Of a stretch of 53,783 bases of DNA, positions 18,955-29,417 are shown in pieces. The stretch is taken from assembly GCA_002081555.1 (NCBI GenBank), contig MZNV01000704.1, forward strand, positions 1 through 53,783, written 5' to 3'. This stretch comes from Protostelium mycophagum (Eukaryota; Evosea; Variosea; Protosteliida; Protosteliaceae). The number at the start of each line of letters is the position of its first letter. Position 1 is the first letter of the stretch. The notes under the pieces were generated by a model. That model did no database searches and was not told the origin of the DNA. It saw only the letters and a list, made by a program, of their open reading frames with translations. The position numbers and the translations under genes were made by a program.

Positions 18955-20049
18955 ATGACAGATTCTTTTGAGCAAGTGTCTATGGACTTGCCAATATCCT
19001 CCAACAATAAAGGTTTCAAATTGATGTTGAAAATGGGGTGGAAACAAGACACTGGCCTCGGTTCAAAATCTTCGGGTGAGTCTACATCGTTGTAGATGGC
19101 CAAGAGAGTTGCAAAATATAGATTTAGTGTATTTGGAAGCAAAGAGGTGTAAAAGCCATCTGTAGCAATCTTGACAAATATGATACGCTTGCACAAAATT
19201 GTATTTGATTTAAAAAAGATTTGAACAATATTGATAATATTCAGGCATTGTAGAGCCAATAAAACTCAGCAAAACGATCGGAAAGTTAGGTCTCGGAAAA
19301 TTGGAACAAGACATCTCATACACAGAAAACATCGAGAGGCCGAGAATGGCCGGAGAGGTGATCTTTCGATGAAAACTCCCAGAAATATTCCGCGAAGAAT
19401 CATGCAAATGTGATGACGTGTACAGGTGGAAGAGACTGAAGAGCAAGCCAAAAAGAGAGAGGTGCGTTCTTGATGTGATGATGGCGCCGTCAGGTCTGAT
19501 GATGTCGTAGGTTGAGACAGTAAAACGGGACACGTTAAAGACGGAGTTGACAGAAGTGAAAAAAACCTTCTACTGTGAACTGTAAGTCTTTATGTTCTTT
19601 ATACGCCCAATAATACCGAAGGGTTGTCGCTGATGAAGGATTGTAGGTGTCAAAAACAGTACAATGACAGTCTACAACTTCAAGCTCACGAAGCATCCTA
19701 CGAACACAATCACAAAAGGGTGAGCGCGAGTTTTCTGCGAATTCCACTCACTTTTCACAGAATTTTGCAGAGATGAAGGCCAATATGAAAACAATGAAGA
19801 ATGCTGAGAAACCAAAAGCACCTCGCGTCGACAGAGATTTAGAGCTGGCCATGGCGAAAGCCGCTGCTGCCCAAACCACAAACGAGGTCAAACCAGCACC
19901 CCCAGCACCCCCACCCCCCAGGTAAGCTTTAAAAAAGCATTGTAGATGACATATACAGCGGGTCGACGCCTGCAGCTCCAGTTAAATTTGCGATGAATAT
20001 CAAGCCCATAAAAATGTCGCTGAATCCACCGAAGAAACCACGCATATAA
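18955..20049 (+). CDS. G-patch and C2H2 zinc-finger protein, GPATCH8-like
   Basis: At least seven exons. The first encodes MTDSFEQVSMDLPISSNNKG and then a G-patch (GFKLMLKMGWKQDTGLG). Following short exons give IVEPIKLSKTIGKLGLGKLE and a charged helix (VEETEEQAKKREVETVKRD). Next is a zinc finger, FYCELCQKQYNDSLQLQAH, followed by EASYEHNHKRNFAEMKANM, which closely resembles the GPATCH8/ZNF804 finger (YCDLCDKQY...H...YDHAHKQR). The tail is Ala- and Pro-rich (PAPPAPPPPR) and ends NPPKKPRI. G-patch proteins activate DEAH helicases in splicing and ribosome assembly; GPATCH8 is linked to spliceosome function. The neighbour at 20120 starts 70 bp downstream on the same strand. Splice phases were consistent throughout. 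Confidence 0.8.
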
Positions 20050-20119
20050 ACATTGTATTCTGGTGTTTTTTTGTGGCAGAAGAAACACAATTTGAATTTC
20101 TTATAGTTTTGCATCACAA

Positions 20120-21741
20120 ATGAGTTCAGCCATGAATTCGTCATTTTGGCGGGAAAATATTTTGATTCCAGATTTCCCTGAATCAGAATTCGATTATCGA
20201 TCACGAAAACGTGACACAAAACCGAATCACGATGAATGTGGCAGCGAGGACTATGTCCAGTATCAAAATAGAGATAAAACAGGCACAGACAAATGGATGC
20301 TTGCTACGATCAATAGATCAGGTACTTGGAGGCGATCAATTGAATTAACTAAGTTACTTTGAGGTGGACTCTCTAGAGTTTGAGGCTCTAGTTGATCTTG
20401 GCAGGGCCATCGCCATTGGACAGATCTCAAAACTGATCTTCAATGCAAGACGTGTTTATGGCCCAGGAATGATGTCAGATATTCGATCGATCTGTCTTTC
20501 GAGAGACAACATTATTGATGTTTTCAACAATGTCAAGGTGAAGTGCGAATAATTCTTTTGATCGACCTCTGATCCTTTAAGACGCCTGAGATGAGCAAAA
20601 TGGTGGCCCAACCTTCACAATTCAAGCATAAATCACGCATTTTTTACGCCATCCTTGGAGAAATCGATACTGTCTTAGATAATCCAGATCAGGTACCTTT
20701 TCGAAAGAACATCACAAAATGAAGCGATCACTTTATTTTGTACCACATTACAACACATAGATTGTCTGCAGATCAGAACTACACTCACAGTATACTAGCA
20801 AGCACACAGACAAGAGCTGATCAAGCTAAAAAAAGATCTCTTGAGCGTCACACTACATCTTGGAGAAATCGAATACCACCAGAGGAACATGACCACCGTG
20901 AAGAGTTCGTTTTCGTCATATCATTCACTTTTTTGAGGCTGCGCACACAGTGTGTATACCTGTATAATGCAGCTTTCACTGTGAGTCAGAATGATACAAG
21001 AATATTGGCGGTAATCATATGATTTGAACAAAAAAACCTTGCAACTTTGATCCGATTAACAGAAGATACTAAATCAACTAGAGAAACGCAAGCACAGTCC
21101 TCAAATCAACACCAGCGAGTCCGAACATAAGAAGAAGGATCAACCAAACGCCAACACAACACAGAAGCAACAACAACATAACACAACACAGAAGCAATAT
21201 AAAAACAAGAATACACAGCAGCAAAACAACACAACACAGAAGCAACGGAACAAAGGACAAAATCCAGAAAAACCGAGGAGTCGCTACGTTCCCCAAGAGA
21301 ACGGCGTTGCACTTGTAGCTCCATCCACCTCATACCAACCAATTGTACTCAGTTCAGATGAAGAGGTACAATACGTCATCATATTTTGACTTGATGTGTC
21401 TATGCAGCTTTGCTGCATCTTCAAAAATAGAATGTAATTCAGAACCGACGGCATTTTTGATATTTTATTCCGTTAAATGAATGATTTTTGGTTGATTGTA
21501 GACTGTCTTCAAAGTCGTTGTAGATGGTTCATGTCTCTTTTAAAAACGAATTTCTGTTGTACAAATTTCCTTGAACGGTTTTCATTGAGGTCACGTGAGG
21601 TGATGAATGATTTAGGGGGATCATTCCTCGGAAGAAAAGAGTGATAAAGAGGATGAGGAAATCAACTCAAAGTGGTTCTTTGTAGATAAGAGCCCAGACC
21701 CTAATCTGGAGAGACTAACAAAGAGGCAGCAGGCGCACTAG
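20120..21741 (+). CDS. Unrecognised nuclear-type protein with Gln/Asn repeats
   Basis: About six exons. The protein begins MSSAMNSSFWRENILIPDFP and has an ordered block EFEALVDLGRAIAIGQISKL, then RRVYGPGMMSDIRSICLSRD. It continues with HKSRIFYAILGEIDTVLDNP and a segment with hydrophobic helices (FVFVISFTFLRLRTQCVYLY). The next exon is low-complexity, with three copies of NTTQKQ. The last exon is acidic (SSEEKSDKEDEEINSKWFFV) and ends RLTKRQQAH. I do not recognise the family. A serine-acid cluster (VLSSDEE) lies before the last intron. Exons near 20332-20393 required an acceptor a few bases inside an open frame, so that junction is the least certain. Confidence 0.55.
20444..20501 (+). repeat. 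Source exon copy of the 58-bp inverted repeat
   Basis: This part of a coding exon is duplicated in inverted orientation at 18796-18853, about 1.6 kb upstream. Here it sits inside a continuous frame, so it is probably the original. Confidence 0.8.
21153..21244 (+). repeat. Imperfect tandem repeat encoding NTTQKQ units
   Basis: The 18-base unit AACACAACACAGAAGCAA occurs three times (21153, 21180 and 21227) with short variable spacers rich in CAA and AAC. It codes for a Gln/Asn/Thr-rich linker in the gene at 20120-21741. Such units expand by replication slippage. Confidence 0.85.
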
Positions 21742-21875
21742 TCGAGGAGAAATCACCCGATAAATTGTAAATTTCTCTGAAATTGATCTTTGCACAACAA
21801 AAACAACTCGCAGGCACAATTGTGGCAGAGCTGCTGCAATAGAACAGACATATGTATGTATACTCTAAATTTATA

Positions 21876-23051
21876 TTACATATTGGCCAAGTCGATGAGA
21901 TACAAGCTGTGCATCTCATCTGAGAGTTTCTCATGAAAATAAAACTCCCAGTTTAAAAATCTCAGAAATTTCCGCTCAAACATGAGCATGTCCCTCAGTG
22001 GTATTTTTAGAAAATAACACCCTGAGATTGTGTCTATCCCTACGGAATTTCAGTGAGTTTTCAGGTGATCTACAACTACACGTACCGTCATCAAGCCAAA
22101 ACTTTACGGCAACAATGATGCCAGCACAAAATAGTTGTAACACATTTCTTTTGTGCACTTTTTCGATTCTTTGTGCACATTTATCACAGTAGAACACAGC
22201 TGCTTCCAAAATAGCATGTGTTAACTCTTCCTCTGTTTCCTGTGATCGTGTCAGTTGAAACCACGAAGAAATGAACATGATCACCTTGACAAAATGATGC
22301 AGAAGGGATGAAAGTGTGTCCACGTCGACGAATGGACTTTGGTTTGGTTTGAGCCAAGAGTTGATTTTGGACAATAGAAATTCCATTCTGTGAAATTTCA
22401 GAGGAAATTTCGAGAAAGGTTGAAGAAGCTGACCCTTCGTTATGTGAGGTTGTTGAACCTTCAGGAGCTTCATCATTTGAATCATCCAAGAGGACATCTT
22501 CGCAATCATCATCTTCAATCTCATCTGTTATAACCTCTTCCATTTCTTCTACTGCTGATCTTGAGCATGATTTGTCTGTTTCGTTTTGCAGATCGCTCTG
22601 CTCGGTTGAGTTGATGTTTGTAGACTAAAGACATCTTACGCGATAATCTTTCCCGATTATCTCTATTTGAGAAGATTGAACGTCCTTTGTGCTTTTTAGT
22701 CTCTTCGAAGCCTTCCTCCGTGTTCTCAGAGTTTGCTGAACGGTAATTTCATCGTGTTGATCATCGCGCTCTTCAAAGTAATGGCGAAAGTCTACGTTCT
22801 GTGCTGATTTTGCCCTCTTTTTGATTCCATCGCTGAAAGTTTCCTTTATTCTCTGTTCATTTTCAGCTTCCCATTCTCAATACATTTTCAAACCTTTTTA
22901 ATGGGTTTTCGAATCTGATCATCGTGCGAGGTGTGACGGCTTGAAGACATCTCCTCTTAGAAGACAAGCTTTGGACAACCTTTGTTGTCACAAAAAATTC
23001 CTCTCGACCACCCCGCTTTCTTCGGGGGAAATTCTCCGGAACACTCACCAT
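21876..23051 (-). CDS. PHO80-like cyclin with long charged N-terminus
   Basis: About five exons. The N-terminal half is basic then acidic (FPRRKRGGREEFFV, then VITDEIEDDDCEDVLLDD). The cyclin box starts MEFLLSKINSWLKPNQSPFV and DTLSSLLHHFVKETEEELTH. It continues with LEAAVFYCDKCAQRIEKVHK and RNVLQLFCAGIIVAVKFWLDD, which matches the cyclin-fold helices with the Lys and Asp of the KFxDD motif. It ends MFERKFLRFLNWEFYFHEKL and MHSLYLIDLANM. The short fold and the xxFLxxLxW end fit PHO80/PCL and CNPPD1-type cyclins, which partner Pho85/CDK5-like kinases. The start chosen is the ATG at 23051, which also resembles a splice donor; no upstream in-frame ATG was found. It is divergent from the SAP gene, with 58 bp between starts. 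Confidence 0.72.
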
Positions 23052-23109
23052 TTCTGCGTCACCCAAAGAAATATCACGCTGCCATCTCTTTATCGATCGT
23101 TGCAACCAA
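23052..23109. promoter_or_regulatory. 58-bp divergent promoter, cyclin and SAP genes
   Basis: The two initiator ATGs point away from each other with only 58 bp between them, so both transcripts must start within this space or inside the partner's 5' end. No named element was seen. Confidence 0.4.
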
Positions 23110-24704
23110 ATGATAGCAGAGTTGGTTCAGTTCCTCACACAGGAAGGTAAATCCAAAAATTTTATCGGGGACACAAATTTGTACATTACATCAGATTGCC
23201 AATAACATCTCATCTGTACACAGAGAATGAGTGACCATAAAATAAATGCTAAGCGAGCCAATATATTATAATAGTGCTGGATTTATTGCTTTATATCTTA
23301 CAACGAATACAGGGGGATATTAATACCATGAAGAGAATCGAAACACCAAATGCTCTGAGCTTCAACAAGGTATATAAATTCGTCTCAGCAAGTGATGCAA
23401 CTTATTGACTACGGTTGTACTTTTAACCTCAAAAAACTCCAGAATCAAACATTTCCTTCATGTACAGTGTAGATCGCCAGGGCCGGATTTCAAGCGTGGA
23501 AGAAGGGCCCAAATCCCATAGCAACAGACAGCAACACAAAAACAGCTTTGGCAAACAAAATCACAAGATTTAAAACATCCGGTATCAAATATAACACGAT
23601 GGAACCATCCAGCAAAAAGATGACGATTGACCCCGAGACAATGAATTTGAGACAGTTAAGGATGGAATTGAAGAGGATAGGTCTGTCTCCCAGTGGCTCC
23701 AAAGCCGATCTGGTGAAGCGATGCAAACTGGCAATCGCCAATGAAGATCTGACAACAGAAGAGGTGAACTCCTCATTTTATTAAATTGAGGATCTAATTG
23801 ACACTTGCCTTTCCAGAAGGAAGTCATTCGCTCAAAGAATGACATCACTCACTCAAAGCGGAAGAGCAGACCCATCACCAAAATCTTTGTTGCTCCTTCG
23901 CAGGTCATGGCAGCCGATATTGATGAGCTGTCCAATTCAGATTCGGATCCTTCAGAAGATGGTGAGTGAACTCTATTTGTTGGTTTCCTGACCATCATCT
24001 TTAGAGATCAAACCAGCTGATTTAGACTTGCTCGCGATGCACAGCTTTTATAACAGGCGAAAGGCTCGAGGCCTCAGTAATGAAGAGATAGAGAGGAGGA
24101 AACGTGCCAGGTGATCATCACTCTGCTATTCCACATTGACAATTGCAGGCTGGAATACAATCCTGAAGACGAGGAACTGAGGAATCCTAATGAATTCCCT
24201 CCTCAATATAGCTCAGAGGAGGAAGGCACTCCAAATAAGTCAGAAAGAGATCCAAAGGTAATCAAGATTTCACCCTTCTTTACCATCAGAAGCAAGCACA
24301 CAGCATGGAACCCCACAATGAGTTGTCAATGTGACATTTGACAGGAAGTGCACAAGTCAACCTCGAAGAGAAATATGGAGAGAGTTCAGAATGAGCCATC
24401 GGATAATTACCTCTTAAACATGGCACAGATGAGATTCTTTGATCAAGCCAGTTTAGAGCTTGAGCGCATTACCATGCAGCAAAAACAAGAGAAGGAGGTA
24501 TCACAATTAGAACATCAGGTTAGTCATCATCAACATCGTTGCGACTGTCCAGATTTTTCAGACAAACAAACCTTTCCAAACAAAACAATTCGTTTTTCAC
24601 AAATAATATTTTTTCTGTGACTACAACCAGACTGATTTATCCAGCTACAAAGTATGAGACGGGAACTGGAGGCGAAAGATCAAATGATAGAAACTTTAAG
24701 GTGA
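23110..24704 (+). CDS. SAP-domain protein, otherwise unrecognised
   Basis: About eight exons. A short first exon (MIAELVQFLTQE) is followed by DINTMKRIETPNALSFNK. A large exon then reads AGFQAWKKGPNPIATDSNTK, leading to a SAP motif, MNLRQLRMELKRIGLSPSG plus SKADLVKRCKLAI. Further exons give acidic KIFVAPSQVMAADIDELS and SDSDPSEDE, then SFYNRRKARGLSNEEIERRK, and finish in a coiled coil (LQSMRRELEAKDQMIETLR). SAP motifs bind AT-rich DNA or chromatin and occur in SUMO ligases, RNA-processing factors and scaffold proteins. No second catalytic domain is visible. The last coding exon either stops directly or splices over a 19-nt segment consisting only of the ATCTACAAC/ATTGTAGAT palindrome. The overall function is unknown. 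Confidence 0.65.
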
Positions 24705-24945
24705 TCTACAACATTGTAGATGTACAAAAAATTAACATGAGTAGGAGTGGTATCTTCAGACGGGGGCTTGACACGAAACCTGCTTCCAGTGAAGTACAAG
24801 AAGTCGTATTCAACTGGGTCGTAATGCACAAATTGATGAAGTGAAAAATGCCGCTGTAAATATTTTTCATTTTTCAAATATCAAGTGAAGAATGATTTTG
24901 ATTTTCGCTCATCAGAAAAATTATACAATATTATTCAACAAAAGT

Positions 24946-27900
24946 TCATCTCTTTCTGTCCTTCTGGTCTTTTCTGTCCTTGGTTTCTCTTTTATGTTTC
25001 TGATCAATGTTGAGATGTTCTTTCTTCTTTGCGTTTTTGGAGTTTTCTTCAATCATTTTCATTTCAGCCAGTTGTTCCTCTTGCTGGTTGTCATGAGCGT
25101 CCGTTCAACAAAATATTGGCAAACTCACTTGAATCTGGTAGTCTTCTGGCACAATGTATGTTTCGAGTTCGTGGTGATTTTGGTGTATATGTCTCATCAC
25201 CTCTCTCTGCATGGCTAATTTTAACCACTCTGGAACTGCCTCCGCTATTCTTGAGACATCGTGTACACCTAACCATCTGAATAACCGTCGAAGATGCAAC
25301 TGCGCACATACCATCGGATAATTTCTGATCCACCATCTCCGCGATTTGCTTGCGCAGTTGGGCGAGCTCATCGTGTTCGCTGTGTATCAGTTGATGCAGA
25401 TTGCTCGTCAAATTTGAAAAACGATCGTGAAAGATGGCTCTGCTCCAAGGCTCTTGTAAATAAGCAGAAAAATCCGTGATCAACCCCTCGTCATATCTAC
25501 AATCAGTCACCTTTATGTATTCGATAAGTTAAGGATTTTACCTTTGCAGAAGATGATTCAGATTCTTCTCGTGTATTCCGATCAACGACATCAGCTTGTA
25601 AGACATGATGCACGATGAGGCATCGAGATCATCACCATTATTTGCCACCAAGTGCGTAACCGAGTCGATATACCCATAGATATCGACATGTATCCAGATC
25701 TTCTCCCAATTATCTCCTTCTCTGAATGTCTGAATATCCCTCCCCTGTCACATGTCACACGTCATATTGACATCTATCTGTCACCTTTTCGAGTAGAGAT
25801 AGAGAATGACCTATTCTGGGTCTCGAAGCGTACATATACCGGATCCCCCCTGGCAAGAAGCAACCCCTCGCCTTCAGGCCGTGGAATTTCTTGGTGATTT
25901 CGGGAACAACAACCTTTGACGTTTTAAGGTCCTCTATGAGGCTCTTTGCCAGCTGTTTGTGTTCAGTGTCACTAATAGTGTGCGAAAAGTTATCACCTGA
26001 GCACCAAGCTCCTTCGAGTTGTAAAATTGAAAGGGGGCATCGGTTGGATTTTTCGTGCTGGTTCCGTGGCTATATTTAGCAGCTCTTCCAATAGAATAAA
26101 TAAAGGGATCGTTTGTACGGAAGGAAGCGTCTACAACAAGCCTTCCATCATAAACAAGACAACTATCCATGATAGCTTGAAACAAATAGTCGTCCACACC
26201 TGCAAAAGTAAATTCTGAGGAGTGATCCAACTCATACTGACCCAGATTCTCATAGTCACAACACAGGAGTAGCTGACATTCTATATTTTCTTCGCTCTTT
26301 CCATCTGGCAATGTTTCGAATAATATGGCCGTCAGATATCCATCGGCGACCTCCACACTCTTTATGCGGAGCCCAGTTCTGTATTGAACTCCAGCTGCTA
26401 TGAGGCCACTTCTGATCTCGCTGAATATCTCATCATTATAGAAGATGTTTTCAGATGTCAGAGTTGGGTTGATATGATAAATTTGATTTCCGGCAACTCC
26501 GTTGCGCATCAGCCCTTCTATTGTGCTATATGCCTCGAGGCTGTTACCCAGGCTGGTTCCAGTCAGATTTCTTGTAAATCTTAAGATGATCTCACACTAC
26601 AACTCTACATTGTCCTTCCATAGATTTGATACCTTCCACTGTGGTAATCGCGTCCGTCCATCCGTAGGCTGAAATTTTAAGATGGTGCTCTGTACATCCC
26701 CTCGACATACCTGGAGTGTAGACACCCCCTACCGGCGGATTCTGACCTGGTGGTCCGAACAATTTCGTATACGTTTGATCCTGCATCCCTGGAACAAGCA
26801 GTAAAACATCATAAGATAATGTCGTAGAGTCGAGCAAGACGATCTCCTTCTTTTCTCTATCTATTCTAACGACATAACTATGGTAGACTTTCATCTTCAA
26901 TGAGTTAGGAGAGGACACTTCTGCCGAATTTACCTTATCTTGAAGGCGAATCTGAGCCAGCTCATGTGGTGCGTAACAATAAGAGTCGCATTGAAATGAT
27001 CCAGAGCCCCTTTTTTCGGTGGATATGCCATCTGGAGAGATCAAGGTCAAACCTGCCCAAAGATTTGAGAATATAGAACATCACACATAGTTTTACCGGT
27101 AAATTGTGTGTCTTTGATGAAGGATAATGTCTCTACAATGGACAAACCGACATCGCCACCTCCCACTACAACGATCCTACTGTTGTCATAACTTCTCGGG
27201 TAGCAGATCTCCGATATTGGAAGTGCTGAGAGTGAATAATATTTGTCTAAAGAATAAGGCATGACGTATCTACATTATTGTTAAACATCTGTACACTGAG
27301 CAGTCACTCACTGTTTTCTTCTTGGGACAGATACCATCTCTGCATACGCCCAGGGGAATACTGTGCCATCATCCGTTAAAATCAAGAGGCAAGTGCTTCT
27401 TGATGTCTTCATCAATTCCTACAAACGGTTGAATAACAATTTCGAATGAACGACCCTCACCCTCATTATTTTTCGTTTGGCACTGTTATAGTGAGGGTGA
27501 ATATATACATATTTCAACAGTAACAAATTGTTCTTGTGATTTTGGAAATCGATCAAATCATCGATCTTGTAGTTTGACCTTATTCCCTCTGTGGGGATCT
27601 GAAATGGTTAGAGTTATAAAAATATTCTTTTGATGTACCTCTGAAGAAGTCACGATAAATCCTGACGTCTCCGATCCAGCTTTTATGGCCCAGACTTGCT
27701 TGCCGTCCTCCTTCATAATTTCAGAATGTGGACGATGTGCTGATACCTACCAAAACATACGCAGCATCCACAAATGAAGTGACTTCCGCTGGAGCCTGAA
27801 TGCGATCAATTTTAAAGACATCTTTATGAAATCAACCTGTATTTGGGCCAATGTACTTTGAATATATTCGCGTTCCTCTTCGCTGTAGAGTTTAATCGTC

Positions 27901-29113
27901 AATTTCTCCTCGATTGCGTGTCTGTGCATGATGTACAATGCATAAGGAGCATTACTATCTGGTGTAGAAGGAATGTATTCCATATAATTCAGTAATGGAT
28001 TGTAAGAGCTCTGATGTGGAGACGTAAACAGCACATAATCCAGTGTTTTAAATTCAAAAAAAGCGCGCTGAAAACATCAGTGCCATCTACAACGTTGGAT
28101 CTCACCTCAAAAAATTGAAAAGCCTGAAAAGAATATTTTGGGTGGATGCAAAAGAGATGAATCATGGCGCCATTAAGACCTCCATCTTCTTTGAAAATTC
28201 CTGGAAGACTTTCAAGTTGAAAACAACTGGTCAGTTGTGCCAGATCGAAAGAAGATGTGAGAGCCTGCGATGTTGAATTTTCCGAAGATGAGGACACACT
28301 CACCATCATTCCGACTGCCCGTTTTTCGTAGTCTGCGACGAGGGTTTTGTGTGATTGATCCTGTTCCTCGATTAATTTGGCGAGGTAAAAGTCTTTTAGA
28401 AGTCCAGCTTCTTCCCCTTTTTCCTTAAAAATAGGAATGAGATCATCGTGATCTTCCACTCTCGCTCTGCGGATACGCAGCTCGTCGATGCATCTGTGGA
28501 TCTCAGGTGGATGTGAAAAATTATAAGATTTTTATCAGGGATGTACAAGGGGATGAAACATGCTATTTGTACATGTAGTAATCATGACATACCTTTCTCG
28601 AGGACAAGCTTTGTTCTCGTCCAATTTTGATGAGAACCAAGGTGCTAACCAATCAGGACAGTCTCTTTTTGTCACTATAATTCTCTGTATGTCTGACGCT
28701 AGTGAAAACGCCTTCTTTAATAGTTCTCCAATTATAGCATTGTGGTTTGATGTGACAGACACCAAACTGTGCAGCCACAATGTATCCTGAAACGTTAAAC
28801 TTGGCATAATATTTAATCGCCTAACCTGTTCCACATTCAACTCTTTAGAGGGAGGTAGATCTGACGCAGAGAGGAATCCAACAGTCTCCCCATTTCGAGT
28901 GGCAATCAGTGAGATGAGACTGTTTTCGCTGATCTCTATCAGATATAAAAAGTTTAGTTTAGATTGTCACATTAGTGGGCCAGGATTGGTGGACAAAGCT
29001 CGGTAGGGTGATTTGATGAATATCGAGGTCAACGCCTTGTCATCTGAATGTTGGGCTCTTCTCACCTCCATTGGATGATCTTGTAGCGTTTGACACATCA
29101 CCCACTTCGGCAT
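24946..29113 (-). CDS. CFAP61: Cilia- and flagella-associated protein 61 (CFAP61)
   Basis: Many exons form one protein of roughly 1,000 residues. The N-terminal GNAT-like region has MEVRRAQHSDDKALTS and DTLWLHSLVSVTSNHNAIIG. It continues with VEDHDDLIPIFKEKGEEAGL and FYLAKLIEEQDQSHKTLVAD, which align closely with human CFAP61 (VEDHDDLMPIF...YFLAELIEAQDEENHAVV). IHLFCIHPKYSFQAFQFFE follows. The C-terminal half is a pyridine-nucleotide-oxidoreductase fold with a GxGxxG loop, RIVVVGGGDVGLSIVETL near 27170, and a second segment, SYDVLLLVPGMQDQTY. A long helical tail ends in Lys/Arg-rich KHKRETKDRKDQKDRKR. CFAP61 is part of the calmodulin-associated complex at radial spoke 3 of motile axonemes. 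The chosen start is MPKWVMCQTLQDHPMEV. Its presence implies a flagellated stage. Confidence 0.92.
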
Positions 29114-29417
29114 TCTATTTTTACTTCAGCACAAATCTTCTTGCCTGTCACTTTTCACCTTCAGCCAATGACGGTTTGCAAGGAGGACAACCTCTTCAAC
29201 TGACAGAAGACAGAGCAAGTCATCCTTGGCAACAAGCATGATAATTTTAGATGTGGTTTGTGCCTTTGTGTTTTTTCCCCCGCTGACTGAGTGTAACGGT
29301 GACAACCGTTCACGGAATGTGAGATTCCTTTTGCCTCCACTTTAAAAATGACCTTATTTTTAGCGCTCGGGTGCAGTTGGCACAACACTCTAGATTTCAG
29401 ACTCACAGCACTGCACG
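29114..29417. promoter_or_regulatory. Divergent promoter, CFAP61 and P4-ATPase
   Basis: About 300 bp separate the two starts. A minus-strand open stretch here has no coding character. No X-box-like palindrome, the RFX site of many animal ciliary genes, was recognised by eye. Confidence 0.4.
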
